From positions 1 through 64,000 of the forward strand of contig JAFXMZ010000017.1 of assembly GCA_017529925.1 (NCBI GenBank): 64,000 bases of DNA. Reading direction: 5' to 3'. The DNA is from Clostridiales bacterium. Lineage in GTDB: Bacteria > Bacillota > Clostridia > Saccharofermentanales > Saccharofermentanaceae. How positions within the stretch are numbered: the stretch's first letter is position 1; each line of letters opens with the position of its first letter. The notes beneath the pieces are model-generated. The model was not told the origin of the DNA. It saw nothing but the letters and a program-made list of their open reading frames with translations, and ran no database searches. Both the position numbers and the translations under genes were made by a program. Of this stretch, positions 25,862-38,875 are shown one piece after another.

Positions 25862-26665
25862 TCACGATAATGATCTTCCGTCATTATAAAAGAACTCCTT
25901 TATCATATCCTTGAACTCGGGGATCTCGTCATATACCGCATGACCGTATCCCTCATATATCCTGAGCAGCGCCCCCGTGCTTTCGGCAGTCAGACTGAAG
26001 GGATTCCCGAGCACCTTATCGCAGGATCCTCCCGTCACAAGTACAGGGCACTTTATCTCTGACAGCTCCCCTGATATATCGAATCCCTCTATAGCATGTG
26101 CAAGGACGGTAAAGCGCCTGATCTCATCCTCAGACGGATCCTTCATCCCGTCCAGTATGATCATCCTGTAGAGCCTTACCGTCTGCTCCGAATAGACATT
26201 CTCGAGGAACATCTCTCCCAGTTCGTCAAGCCGTCCTTCTGAAGCGGCACTGACCCACTTCCCTATCCCCGCATCATTTTCAGCGGTCATCCTTGAAGTC
26301 GTCGACGCCAGGATCATGCACTTTACAAGATCAGGCCTGATCACAGCGAGGCACTGGGCGATCATTCCGCCCGTAGAAGCCGAGAAGACATATGCCTCTC
26401 TTATCCCCTCCGAGTCCATCGCATCTGCGGTCTTAAAGGCGATATCGCGGACCGTATCGCCCTCTTTCATATCATCGGGCCTTTCGAAAAGATAAACGGT
26501 ATACTCCTCGCCGAACATATTATATGCGGCAGCTACCGCAGGCCCCGCACTCATAAGATCCTTAAGTGAAAGTCCCGGCAGTATCACCATCTTTTTCGAG
26601 CCGTTTCCGAACCTGAAGAACCTGACGCCTGATGAGCTGCCGTATGTTATCTCATATTCCTTCAT
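25862..26665 (-). CDS. Alpha/beta hydrolase
   Basis: This 267-aa alpha/beta-hydrolase has the nucleophile elbow FSASTGGM (Ser-x-Ser-x-Gly, first Gly replaced by Ser), an acid region near GGSCDKVLG, and a late His in GYGHAVYDE. No signal peptide, so cytoplasmic. Substrate unknown. The ATG at 26665 lies in the last 14 bases of rlmD, and homology-like sequence starts there. The longer frame begins with TTG and lacks a ribosome site. Confidence 0.78.
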   Translation of the reverse strand: MKEYEITYGSSSGVRFFRFGNGSKKMVILPGLSLKDLMSAGPAVAAAYNMFGEEYTVYLFERPDDMKEGDTVRDIAFKTADAMDSEGIREAYVFSASTGGMIAQCLAVIRPDLVKCMILASTTSRMTAENDAGIGKWVSAASEGRLDELGEMFLENVYSEQTVRLYRMIILDGMKDPSEDEIRRFTVLAHAIEGFDISGELSEIKCPVLVTGGSCDKVLGNPFSLTAESTGALLRIYEGYGHAVYDEIPEFKDMIKEFFYNDGRSLS

Positions 26666-27836
26666 CTTCTTTTCCGTCCTTCCGTTCAAGTCTTACTATG
26701 CACTCTGTCGAATCAGTCCACGGAAACATATCGAAAGGTATCGCCCTTACGGCTTCAAAACCTTCCTTTGCGAACAGCTCCAGATCCCTCGCAAGTGTCT
26801 TCGGTTCGCAGGAAATGTATACTACTCCCGATGCGCCCGTCTTCGCGCACGCCCTGATGAACGCAGGCGTTGTCCCGGCTCGCGGCGGGTCGAGGACGAT
26901 GACGTTAAAATCCTTATCCTTACCGTCCCCTGTCATATACTCAGTAGCATCCCCGAGAACAAATCTTATATTGTCCCTTTTATTTCCCCGGGCATTCGCC
27001 TTCGCATCTTCAAAAGCACTCTTATTGATCTCAACGCCCGTTACCGACTTTGCATAACGCGAGAGAGTGATACCGATCGTGCCGGTTCCGCAGTATGCAT
27101 CAAGGACATTATCATCCTTGCCGATCCCCGACATTGCAGCAGCAGTGGAATAGAGTTTCTCTGCCTGTGCCGTATTGATCTGAAGAAAAGACGATGCTGA
27201 CACCTTGAACTTCATCCCGCAGATGATCTCATATATAAAGCCGGGCCCGTATTCCACCGTAGGAGTGCCGTCGAGTATCATGGAGTCCGTTCTCCTGTTC
27301 ACATCGAAAAGAACAGTAGTTATATCCGGAACATTCCTGACGAGTTCCTTAATGAAATTCTTCTTCCCGGGAAACATCCTGTCCGTCACGACGACAACGA
27401 CCATCATCTCGCCCGTATTCTTTCCGACACGGACGAGTACTCCGCGCAAAAGTCCCCTTGAGGTGCGCGCATCATATACGGGTATCCTGTATCTGCGGAT
27501 AAGCTTCTTGACCTCTTCCTTGACGGCATCTGCACGCCCGTCTTCAAGAAGACATCCGTCCGTATTTACGATCCTTTTCGAGCCTCTGAAAAAAGTCCCC
27601 GCGCTGATCCTTCCGTCGCGCGTTGACGAGAATGCGATATATATCTTGTTTCTGTAGTGGAATATCTCATCGCAGGGAACGATATTCTCGAGCGATGAAA
27701 CCCTGTCTTTCAGGAGCCTTCTTACCTGCTCCTGCTTTACCGCGAGCGTACCCGCATATGTCGAATCCGCAAATGCGCAGCTCCCGCAGCTCCCCTTCTT
27801 ACTGCATATGAGCCTGTCAGACAGATCTTGCGGCAT
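26652..27836 (-). CDS. 23S rRNA (uracil-C5)-methyltransferase, RlmD/RumA family
   Basis: This is a 394-aa SAM-dependent enzyme that makes 5-methyluridine in 23S rRNA (or tRNA for close relatives). The N-terminus has the cluster CSKKGSCGSCAFAD, a probable Fe-S site. The SAM motif is LDAYCGTGTIG, the catalytic region is LDPPRAG, and the catalytic Cys lies in ISCEPKTLARDL. It overlaps folD by 20 bases and the hydrolase by 14, so the three are coupled. Confidence 0.88.
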   Translation of the reverse strand: MPQDLSDRLICSKKGSCGSCAFADSTYAGTLAVKQEQVRRLLKDRVSSLENIVPCDEIFHYRNKIYIAFSSTRDGRISAGTFFRGSKRIVNTDGCLLEDGRADAVKEEVKKLIRRYRIPVYDARTSRGLLRGVLVRVGKNTGEMMVVVVVTDRMFPGKKNFIKELVRNVPDITTVLFDVNRRTDSMILDGTPTVEYGPGFIYEIICGMKFKVSASSFLQINTAQAEKLYSTAAAMSGIGKDDNVLDAYCGTGTIGITLSRYAKSVTGVEINKSAFEDAKANARGNKRDNIRFVLGDATEYMTGDGKDKDFNVIVLDPPRAGTTPAFIRACAKTGASGVVYISCEPKTLARDLELFAKEGFEAVRAIPFDMFPWTDSTECIVRLERKDGKEDEGI

Positions 27837-28662
27837 TTTGGACCACGTGCTTTAAGAGGACCGATGTCGTTACGGATCCGACTCCTCTCGGAACCGGTGT
27901 GCCTGCCTCGATGATGTCCTTTATCGAATCAAGGTCGACGTCTCCGCAGAGCTTTCCTTCCTCATCGACATTCATTCCTACATCGATAACGATCTGGCCT
28001 TCCCTGACATGATCCTTTCCGATCATCTTCGCACTTCCTGCAGCCGCGACGATGATATCCGCATTCCTGCATTCCGATGCCAGATCCTTAGTCTTTGTAT
28101 GGCATACCGTAACGGTTGCATTTTCCTTTATGAGCATCAGTGCGACAGGCTTGCCGATAACGAGGCTCCTGCCGACGACTGTCACTTTCTTACCCTTGAG
28201 GTCGATACCGTAATATTTGATGAGCTCTATTACAGCCTGGGCTGTACAGGGTGCAAATCCCTCTTCATCCCCGGCGAAAAGGCGCGCCATATTCTCCATT
28301 CCCATGGCGTCGGAGTCCTTGCCTGCCTTTATCGATCTGACGATATTCTTATCTGTAAGTCCCCTGGGAAGCGGACGGAACATCAGGATACCGTGTATGG
28401 AATCATCCTCGCCGAGGGCCTTCGCAACATTGTCGAGCGTCTCCTGGGTCACATCCTCAGGGAGCTCCTTTATGACGACATTGCATTCATTTGCTTCGAA
28501 CTTCTTCTTGAGCCCTCTCTCATATGCAAGGTCATCCTCGCGCTCGCCGACCCTTATGACCGCAAGTGTAGGAATGACCCCTTTCGCCTTGAGAGCAGAT
28601 ACTGTCTCCTTAAGTTCTTCACATATCCTGTCCGATACCGGCTTGCCTGTAAGTTCTGTCAT
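27817..28662 (-). CDS. folD: Methylene-THF dehydrogenase / methenyl-THF cyclohydrolase
   Basis: This is a bifunctional one-carbon enzyme of normal length (281 aa). It shows the substrate-site Lys in the YERGLKKKF segment, PCTAQAVIELIKYYGID, the NADP loop VVGRSLVIGKPVA, and TPVPRGVGSVTTSVL (usual form TPVPGGVGPMT, so two small changes). It follows fchA by 18 bases, which groups two THF-interconverting enzymes. Confidence 0.92.
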   Translation of the reverse strand: MTELTGKPVSDRICEELKETVSALKAKGVIPTLAVIRVGEREDDLAYERGLKKKFEANECNVVIKELPEDVTQETLDNVAKALGEDDSIHGILMFRPLPRGLTDKNIVRSIKAGKDSDAMGMENMARLFAGDEEGFAPCTAQAVIELIKYYGIDLKGKKVTVVGRSLVIGKPVALMLIKENATVTVCHTKTKDLASECRNADIIVAAAGSAKMIGKDHVREGQIVIDVGMNVDEEGKLCGDVDLDSIKDIIEAGTPVPRGVGSVTTSVLLKHVVQNAARSV

Positions 28663-28680
28663 TGTCTTTCTCCGTGTCTC

Positions 28681-29295
28681 TTATTTCCTGAGCCCCTCAA
28701 GGACCTTCTCATATGCATCTTCGCAGATCTTAGTTACATCAAGGACTGCTTTGTCTGTCCTGCTGTTCATCTCATCTGCATATGCCCTGTCCTTCATGAG
28801 GCCTGTATTGATGTAGACATTCATCGATGCGCCCTTCGCAGCTGCGATGCAGGCGGAAGCAGCAACGCCGACGTCACTGATCGCGAGCCTCGATCCCTTT
28901 ACGGACAGCTCCTCTATAAGAGATGCGATCTCATGCGTCTTAACTATCATCTCATAGGGCGCATCACTGGCAGTCCTCAGGGCTGCCTCGAGTATCTCAT
29001 CTCTTCCCTCCTGATCCTTCGGGATCGAATATGCTTTCGACAGCGGCTCGAAAACCTCCGCGTCCTTCTTTATAAGATCCTCACACTCGCGCGTAAGACG
29101 GTTCGCATCCGCGATGATCCTCTCAATATCTTCCTGATACTCTGCATATTTCTTCTTGCCGGAAGTGAGATTTCCCACCATCGAGCAAAGAGATGCGGCA
29201 AGGGAAGCCATAAGAGCCGAAGCTCCTCCGCCTCCGGGTATCGGTGCTGCCGAGGACAGTTCATTGTTAAATCTTTCTATCGAATAATCTCTCAT
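28681..29295 (-). CDS. fchA: Formimino-THF cyclodeaminase-family cyclohydrolase (FchA-like)
   Basis: This is a 204-aa, all-helical protein of the cyclodeaminase/cyclohydrolase family. The signature is APIPGGGGASALMASLAASL. In anaerobes the stand-alone form opens methenyl-THF or releases ammonia from formimino-THF. The GTG nine bases upstream was rejected: GGAG lies too close to it but at nine bases from the ATG at 29295. It is next to folD, consistent with the role. Confidence 0.85.
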   Translation of the reverse strand: MRDYSIERFNNELSSAAPIPGGGGASALMASLAASLCSMVGNLTSGKKKYAEYQEDIERIIADANRLTRECEDLIKKDAEVFEPLSKAYSIPKDQEGRDEILEAALRTASDAPYEMIVKTHEIASLIEELSVKGSRLAISDVGVAASACIAAAKGASMNVYINTGLMKDRAYADEMNSRTDKAVLDVTKICEDAYEKVLEGLRK

Positions 29296-29314
29296 ATTTT
29301 TCACTCTCCGAATA

Positions 29315-30607
29315 TCAGCTTATCATCCTTCTGATGGTCAGTACCGACATCATGTCGATACCCGCATAACGTACGTTGCCTCTTGAGTTGGAAGCGTGGA
29401 TGACCTGTCCGCCTCCGACATAGATACCTACATGTCCGCAGTATCCGCCGCCGTAATCATAACAGACAACATCTCCGGGTCTTATGTCCGCTCTGGAAAC
29501 TTCCTCTCCGCATGACGCGATCGAATCCGCAAAGTGCGGAAGTCCGACGCCGAGTTGTCTGTATGTATATACTACGAGTCCTGAACAGTCGACACCGTCA
29601 GCCGATTCGCCGTTCCAGACATAAGGGACTCCGAGCATGCTCTCGCAGATGCTGACGACAGACTCGGGATTTACGCCCGAGATGACGGGAGTTCCGCCTC
29701 TGCGGCCTCCGCCGCCTCCGCCTCCGCCGGACGAACCTCCTCCGCCGCCCGAGGATCTTCTCGGTACGGGAGTGGGTGTGGGAGTCGGCGGCGGTGTCTG
29801 TGTCGTAAAGGAGATATAAACATATCCTTCCTGACCGTCCATCGTAAATACATGGAACCACTTATCCGATATCTCTACACAATGGAGTTTCTGTTCATCA
29901 TACAGGGTCTTTACTATCTCGCTCTCGGTGGAGGGTTCGGCCCTCAGCATCAGGCTTCCCGTGTCTACCCATACGTACCTGTCGATAGCGATCCATACCA
30001 TCTCATACGAAAGTGTATTGGACAGGACATATCCTTCCTGACCGTCCTCGGTCCTGATCTTGGACCACTGATCGCCCACACCGATCCTCGTTACCATATC
30101 GCTCGTAACGAGCTGTGCGACTGTACTCGAATCCATATCCGGAAGTTCCTTGAGGATAGACTGGTCTGCCTTGATATACAGATCCTCTTCACATGGTGCA
30201 AAATACTGCGGATCGATAAGCTCCTTGGGAAGTCCCGCGGAATCATACTGCTGATATACGGTAAATGCGGGAACATCATCAAATTCATGCGATTCATATG
30301 ATGAAGGTCCCTGACCGTCAAGATATGTCGCCTGTACGGTACCGCCGTTGCTCAGGTCGATAAGTCCGTCCGGGATCTCCTGGCTGCCGCCCTGTTCTCC
30401 GCCTTCGGAACCTACCAGAGCCCAGTCCTCGACAAGTATCTCGTCAGCTTTCTTCTCAGAAGGGAATGCCTTGTCATATGCCTTTCTTACCTTGGATGAG
30501 GCACTGACTATCTGACTCGTGCCTATGGGAAGGCACAGCAAAGGGATCGCCACTGATGCGGCAACTGCTATCGCGGTTATAGTCTTTACGGGCATTCTTC
30601 TTGACAT
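29315..30607 (-). CDS. Secreted SH3b-NlpC/P60 cell-wall hydrolase
   Basis: This is a 430-aa exported endopeptidase that probably cuts peptidoglycan stem peptides. It has a signal peptide (about 1-40), two SH3b-like segments (ending DGQEGYVLS and DGQEGYVYIS), a Pro/Thr then Gly-rich linker, and a C-terminal NlpC/P60 domain with catalytic Cys in DGVDCSGLV and His in GHVGIYVGG. The ATG at 30607 has no Shine-Dalgarno. A TATAAT ends nine bases ahead, so the message may be leaderless. It is followed after 19 bases by fchA, an odd partner. Confidence 0.87.
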   Translation of the reverse strand: MSRRMPVKTITAIAVAASVAIPLLCLPIGTSQIVSASSKVRKAYDKAFPSEKKADEILVEDWALVGSEGGEQGGSQEIPDGLIDLSNGGTVQATYLDGQGPSSYESHEFDDVPAFTVYQQYDSAGLPKELIDPQYFAPCEEDLYIKADQSILKELPDMDSSTVAQLVTSDMVTRIGVGDQWSKIRTEDGQEGYVLSNTLSYEMVWIAIDRYVWVDTGSLMLRAEPSTESEIVKTLYDEQKLHCVEISDKWFHVFTMDGQEGYVYISFTTQTPPPTPTPTPVPRRSSGGGGGSSGGGGGGGGRRGGTPVISGVNPESVVSICESMLGVPYVWNGESADGVDCSGLVVYTYRQLGVGLPHFADSIASCGEEVSRADIRPGDVVCYDYGGGYCGHVGIYVGGGQVIHASNSRGNVRYAGIDMMSVLTIRRMIS

Positions 30608-30616
30608 AGCACGTAA

Positions 30617-30625
30617 ATTATACAC
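30617..30625 (-). promoter_or_regulatory. -10 promoter immediately before the NlpC/P60 ATG
   Basis: GTGTATAAT on the minus strand, nine bases before the start codon. It has the same geometry as the box before the DppB-like gene. Confidence 0.6.
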
Positions 30626-30743
30626 CCGTCAGTGTAAAAAATGTAGGTGAGAGCTGTGGCATATGGCCTGCGCGGCCGCATGCTTTTCTATGAGGTAAGA
30701 TGTAATAAAAAAACTCTCAGGGCATCTTCTTTGATGTCTTCCG

Positions 30744-30959
30744 TCATATTAATACTATGGTAATATCGGGTCTGCTCTCACATAGACGCGTTGCAAACTC
30801 TTCTTCCCAATCAAACATCACTATATATTCAAGAGTCGGAATAGAATCGATCATATTGATCACCGTGTCTATGCTTGTATTTCGAGGATCTATAAATACA
30901 GCTTCGAGATTATAACAATCATAACAAACTGAATAATCCGTATTGTCAGGATTGCTGTT
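30744..30959 (-). pseudogene. Truncated remnant of an unidentified gene (C-terminal part)
   Basis: A 71-codon open frame without a start codon ends at TGA 30744-30746. It reads like real protein: NLEAVFIDPRNTSIDTVIN and PTLEYIVMFDWEEEFATRL, a pattern seen in repeats with alternating hydrophobic strands. Its base composition is more A+T-rich than the neighbours. An in-frame TGA bounds it upstream, just before the rpoC terminator. The rest of 30608-30743 shows nothing clear beyond the NlpC/P60 promoter. Confidence 0.4.
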
Positions 30960-30984
30960 TCAAAAACCCGGCTCGAGATATAAA

Positions 30985-31017
30985 CAAAGGAGCCGTCCCC
31001 GAAGGAACGGCTCCTTT
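30985..31017 (-). terminator. rpoC terminator
   Basis: A perfect 11-bp stem (30987-30997 with 31006-31016, AAAGGAGCCGT) is followed on the minus strand by TTTGTTTATA. Confidence 0.88.
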
Positions 31018-31045
31018 ACTGCTAAGTCTTTTGTTTTACCTGATA

Positions 31046-34777
<3,732 letters not shown>

Positions 34778-34823
34778 ATTATTGAAGTCTCCTTCCTTAG
34801 ACGTGTGCTTGTTTTTCTACTGA

Positions 34824-37800
34824 TCAGATCTCGTCGTCGCCCCAGTCGTCGCCTTCGAAATCGTCTTCCGCGATCGTTCCGTCTTCATTTGCCTCAACAA
34901 ATCCTGCATTGAGGATATCCTGAGGATCGACGGGAGTCTCGTCAAACGCACGTCTTATATCGTCATCCATTTCTGCATAAGGTTCTTCGTTGGAAGTATC
35001 GACAGCCCTGTACTCCTTGTTGTCGTCCGTGTGGAGCGATACATCGAGCGCAAGTGCCTTGAGCTCGCTCGTAAGAACGTTGAAGGATTCGGGGATACCG
35101 GAAGCGGGAACATTCTTACCCCTGATGATCGCATCATAAGTCTTGGAACGTCCTTCGATATCGTCGGACTTGACTGTGAGGATCTCCTGGAGCGTATGAG
35201 CCGCACCGTATGCCTCGAGGGCCCAAACTTCCATCTCACCGAATCTCTGGCCTCCGAACTGTGCCTTACCGCCGAGAGGCTGCTGCGTGACAATGGAATA
35301 AGGTCCGATGGATCTTGCATGCATCTTGTCATCGACAAGGTGATGGAGCTTCAGGTAGTACATGACGCCTACCGTTACCCTGTTCTCAAAAGGCTCACCG
35401 GTACGTCCGTCATAGAGGACTGTCTTACCGTCTGAGTCGATGCCTGCGAGCTGGAATGCTTCTGCGATATCAGCCTCGTTCGCACCGTCGAAAACAGGTG
35501 TTGCGACCTTCCAGTCGAGAGCTCTTGCAGCTCTTCCGAGGTGAACCTCGAGGAGCTGACCGATGTTCATTCGGGAAGGAACGCCCAGAGGGTTGAGTAC
35601 GATATCGAGTGTAGTACCGTCAGGGAGGAAAGGCATATCCTCTTCAGGGAGGATCCTGGAGACGACACCCTTGTTACCGTGACGTCCTGCCATCTTATCA
35701 CCGACAGAGAGCTTTCTCTTCTGTGCTACATAAACACGTACCATCTGGTTAACGGAATTCTTGAGGTTCGGGTTAGTCTCCTTCGTGAAGATATCGACAT
35801 CAACGACTACACCGTACTCACCGTGAGGAACATGGAGGGAAGTATCCCTAACTTCACGTGCACGGTCACCGAAGATAGCTCTGTAGAGCCTCTCCTCTGC
35901 CGTAGGATCCGTCTCACCCTTAGGAGATACCTTACCTACGAGGATATCGCCCGCACGTACCTCTGCACCGATCCTGATGATACCGTTCTCATCAAGGTTC
36001 TGGATAGCATCCTCGGATACGTTAGGAACCTCTCTCGTGATCTCCTCTGCACCGAGCTTTGTATCACGTGCCTCGCACTCATACTCCTCGATATGGATGG
36101 ATGTATAAAGGTCGTCTCTTACGATCCTCTCGTTTACGAGAACGGCGTCCTCGTAGTTGTAACCTTCCCATGTGGTAAATCCGATGAGAACGTTTCTTCC
36201 GAGAGCAAGCTCACCGTTATCAGTAGCAGGACCGTCAGCGATGATATCGCCTGCCTTGATCTCCTCGCCGAGCGAGACGATAGGCCTCTGGTTGATACAT
36301 GTGCTCTGGTTGGAGCGCTGATACTTGGAAAGCTTATATGTGTCGACACCGCCGTCCTTCCTTGTGATCTTGATGAGATCAGCTGCTACGGAAGAAACGA
36401 CACCGTCGTTCTTTGCTACCTGGCATACACCGGAGTCCTTAGCTGCACGGTACTCCATACCGGTACCGATGATAGGTGCTTCCGGCTTGATGAGAGGTAC
36501 AGCCTGACGCTGCATGTTCGAGCCCATGAGAGCACGATTAGCATCGTCGTTTCCGAGGAAGGGGATAAGGCTCGTCGAAACGGATACGAGCTGCTTAGGC
36601 GAAACGTCCATATAATCGACGTCGGAAGGGTCGAGCTGCAGGAACTCATCGAGGTGTCTGCAGACGATTCTCTTGCCAATGAACTTACCGTTCTTGTCAA
36701 GAGCTTCGTTAGCCTGTGCTATGTTGTAGAGATCCTCCTCGTCCGCAGTCATATACTTGACTTCGTCCGTAACGATACCCTTCTCCTTGTCATACTTTCT
36801 GTAAGGAGTCTCGATGAATCCGTACTTGTTGACCCTTGCAAATGTTGCAAGCGAAGTGATAAGACCGATGTTAGGTCCTTCAGGTGTCTCGATGGGGCAC
36901 ATTCTTCCGTAGTGGGAAGCATTGATGTCTCGAACCTCAAAGGAAGCACGGTCTCTCGAAAGTCCGCCGGGACCGAGAGCGGAGAGCCTTCTCTTATGAG
37001 TGAGCTCAGCAAGAGGATTCTGCTGGTCACCGAACTGTGACAGCTGTGAAGATCCGAAGAACTCACGGAAAGCTGCGAGCAGGGGTCTCGTATTAACAAG
37101 GGATGCTGCTGTTACCTTATCGGATTCCTTATCGTCGATGCTGGCCATCCTCTCACGGATGTTCTTCTCGACACGTGCCATACCCTGGCGCATCTGATTC
37201 TGGAGGAGCTCACCTACGGAACGGATCCTTCTGTTGCCGAGATGGTCGATATCATCCAGGGAACCAACGCCGTGACGGAGACCCAGGAAGTAAGAAACCA
37301 TCGCATATACATCGTCTACGACAAGGCTCTTAGGCATGAGCTCAGACTTCCTGTCAGCGAGCTGAACCTTGAGCTCTGTAGCATATTCGCTCTTCTTGTA
37401 GTTAGCCCTGACCTCTTCGATGATCTCACGGAGTACGCTTACGCGGACACGCTCGTCGATCGTCGTCTCGGACATATCAAAGCCCTTGAGGTCCTTAGCT
37501 GAAAAGCTGTTCCTGATATACTTCTCGCAGTCTACACGTCCGTTACCAACTACCTTGTGAGGAACCTCAGAGATGTCGATACGGTCACCGATCTTCTTGA
37601 TCGGGAAGATAAGGCATGATGTGATGCCGGCATCCTCGATCTCGCGAGCCAGATCCTTGCTGACGATCGTGTCCTTCTTAGCGAGGACTTCACCGTCTTC
37701 CGTTACTACATCCTCGGCAAGCTTATGGCCCGCGATACGTGCGGAAAGGCCGAGCTTCTTATTTACTTTATAGATACCTACTCTAGCAAGGTCATATCTC

Positions 37801-38588
37801 CTTGCATCGAAGAAGAGGTTGTTCAGATGATTGCTTGCAACTTCTGCAGATGCAGGATCGCCGGGACGTACCTTCGCATAGAAATTGATGAGAGCCTCTT
37901 CCTTGGAACGGCATGAATCCTTCTCGAGCGTGATCCTGAGGGACTCCTCATCACCGAATGTATCGATGATGTCCTCGTTCGTTGCAAGTCCGAGGGAACG
38001 CAGGAGGATCGTAAGAGGGAACTTACGGGCGCGGTCAACACGTACGCTGACTACACCGTTGTCATCCTCTTCGAGCTCGAGCCATGCTCCTCTGTTAGGA
38101 ATGATCTGTGAAGTATAGACTGTATCGCCTCTCTTGTCCTTCTCAGTACCGAAGTAAGCTCCCGGGGAACGTACGATCTGGGAGATGATGACTCTCTCAG
38201 CTCCGTTTATAACAAATGTGCCGTGTTCCGTCATGATGGGGAATTCACCGACATAAGCGTCCTGTTCCTTGCTCTCGCCTGTCTCCGTGTTGCGGAGGAG
38301 GAGCTTTATCTTCAGGGGAGCAGCATAGTTGCTGTCCTTCTCCCTGCACTCATCGAGATCACATACGGGATTCTGGGGATCGAATTCCTTATCAAGGAAA
38401 TAGATCTCCCAGACATTCTGTGAATCTGTTACCGGGGAAATCTCTTGGAAAATCTGTCCGATTCCCTCATCGAGAAACCAATTATATGAATTTTTCTGGA
38501 TTTCGATGAGATTCGGTACTTCGATGACCTCGTTGATACGAGAGTAGGACATACGCTCGGTCTTGCCCTGTTTGACGGAATGCACCAT
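34824..38588 (-). CDS. rpoB: DNA-directed RNA polymerase subunit beta
   Basis: This is the 1254-aa beta subunit. The rifampicin-pocket region is [18 protein letters not shown]: the residue at E. coli Met515 is Gly and the one at Asn518 is Gln, while Leu511, Ser512, Gln513, Asp516, His526 and the usual Ser/Leu531 position fit sensitive forms. The C-terminus is acidic. The ATG at 38588 has GAGGTGA ahead of it; a TTG two codons earlier was not used. It is preceded by its own strong promoter and not by rplJ-rplL. Confidence 0.97.
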   Translation of the reverse strand: MVHSVKQGKTERMSYSRINEVIEVPNLIEIQKNSYNWFLDEGIGQIFQEISPVTDSQNVWEIYFLDKEFDPQNPVCDLDECREKDSNYAAPLKIKLLLRNTETGESKEQDAYVGEFPIMTEHGTFVINGAERVIISQIVRSPGAYFGTEKDKRGDTVYTSQIIPNRGAWLELEEDDNGVVSVRVDRARKFPLTILLRSLGLATNEDIIDTFGDEESLRITLEKDSCRSKEEALINFYAKVRPGDPASAEVASNHLNNLFFDARRYDLARVGIYKVNKKLGLSARIAGHKLAEDVVTEDGEVLAKKDTIVSKDLAREIEDAGITSCLIFPIKKIGDRIDISEVPHKVVGNGRVDCEKYIRNSFSAKDLKGFDMSETTIDERVRVSVLREIIEEVRANYKKSEYATELKVQLADRKSELMPKSLVVDDVYAMVSYFLGLRHGVGSLDDIDHLGNRRIRSVGELLQNQMRQGMARVEKNIRERMASIDDKESDKVTAASLVNTRPLLAAFREFFGSSQLSQFGDQQNPLAELTHKRRLSALGPGGLSRDRASFEVRDINASHYGRMCPIETPEGPNIGLITSLATFARVNKYGFIETPYRKYDKEKGIVTDEVKYMTADEEDLYNIAQANEALDKNGKFIGKRIVCRHLDEFLQLDPSDVDYMDVSPKQLVSVSTSLIPFLGNDDANRALMGSNMQRQAVPLIKPEAPIIGTGMEYRAAKDSGVCQVAKNDGVVSSVAADLIKITRKDGGVDTYKLSKYQRSNQSTCINQRPIVSLGEEIKAGDIIADGPATDNGELALGRNVLIGFTTWEGYNYEDAVLVNERIVRDDLYTSIHIEEYECEARDTKLGAEEITREVPNVSEDAIQNLDENGIIRIGAEVRAGDILVGKVSPKGETDPTAEERLYRAIFGDRAREVRDTSLHVPHGEYGVVVDVDIFTKETNPNLKNSVNQMVRVYVAQKRKLSVGDKMAGRHGNKGVVSRILPEEDMPFLPDGTTLDIVLNPLGVPSRMNIGQLLEVHLGRAARALDWKVATPVFDGANEADIAEAFQLAGIDSDGKTVLYDGRTGEPFENRVTVGVMYYLKLHHLVDDKMHARSIGPYSIVTQQPLGGKAQFGGQRFGEMEVWALEAYGAAHTLQEILTVKSDDIEGRSKTYDAIIRGKNVPASGIPESFNVLTSELKALALDVSLHTDDNKEYRAVDTSNEEPYAEMDDDIRRAFDETPVDPQDILNAGFVEANEDGTIAEDDFEGDDWGDDEI

Positions 38589-38725
38589 TATCAAATCACC
38601 TCTTAAAAATGCTTCAGAACCGTTGTCCTGAGCGGTTTTATGCCTAAAGCGGCTTTATGACATACCACAAAAGTCCGCTTTCGTCAAGCGAAGAGGGCAT
38701 AGTACCCCCACCCACTGCGACGCAT
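38589..38725 (-). promoter_or_regulatory. rpoB leader with two hairpins
   Basis: The expected 5' leader is about 135 nt. It can form AAAGCGG...CCGCTTT and ACCG...CGGT hairpins and has no coding sequence. Such leaders often carry feedback control in polymerase operons; no known motif is recognised here. Confidence 0.35.
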
Positions 38726-38731
38726 TAAAAG

Positions 38732-38760
38732 ATTATACTCACGAGGTCAATTCTTGTCAA
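38732..38760 (-). promoter_or_regulatory. Consensus sigma-A promoter of rpoBC
   Basis: TTGACA (38755-38760), 17-bp spacer, TATAAT (38732-38737): a perfect match to the housekeeping consensus on the minus strand. Confidence 0.9.
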
Positions 38761-38807
38761 CAAGTTTTTTATTCCGGCATCCTTTCGGGAGGCCGCCGCG
38801 AAGATAT

Positions 38808-38857
38808 AAAAAAGGGATGCTCTCTTTCCCTGCCCGGGTCGAATAGCATCCCTTTTT
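38808..38857 (-). terminator. Terminator after the SurA-like gene
   Basis: A perfect 13-bp stem, AAAAAGGGATGCT at 38809-38821 with AGCATCCCTTTTT at 38845-38857, is T-rich on both sides. It insulates the rpoBC promoter. Confidence 0.88.
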
Positions 38858-38875
38858 GCTCACTTATTATAGATA

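Noticed and set aside
35541-37040. 499-codon plus-strand open frame opposite rpoB
   Set aside because: Antisense shadow of rpoB; long only because of codon bias.
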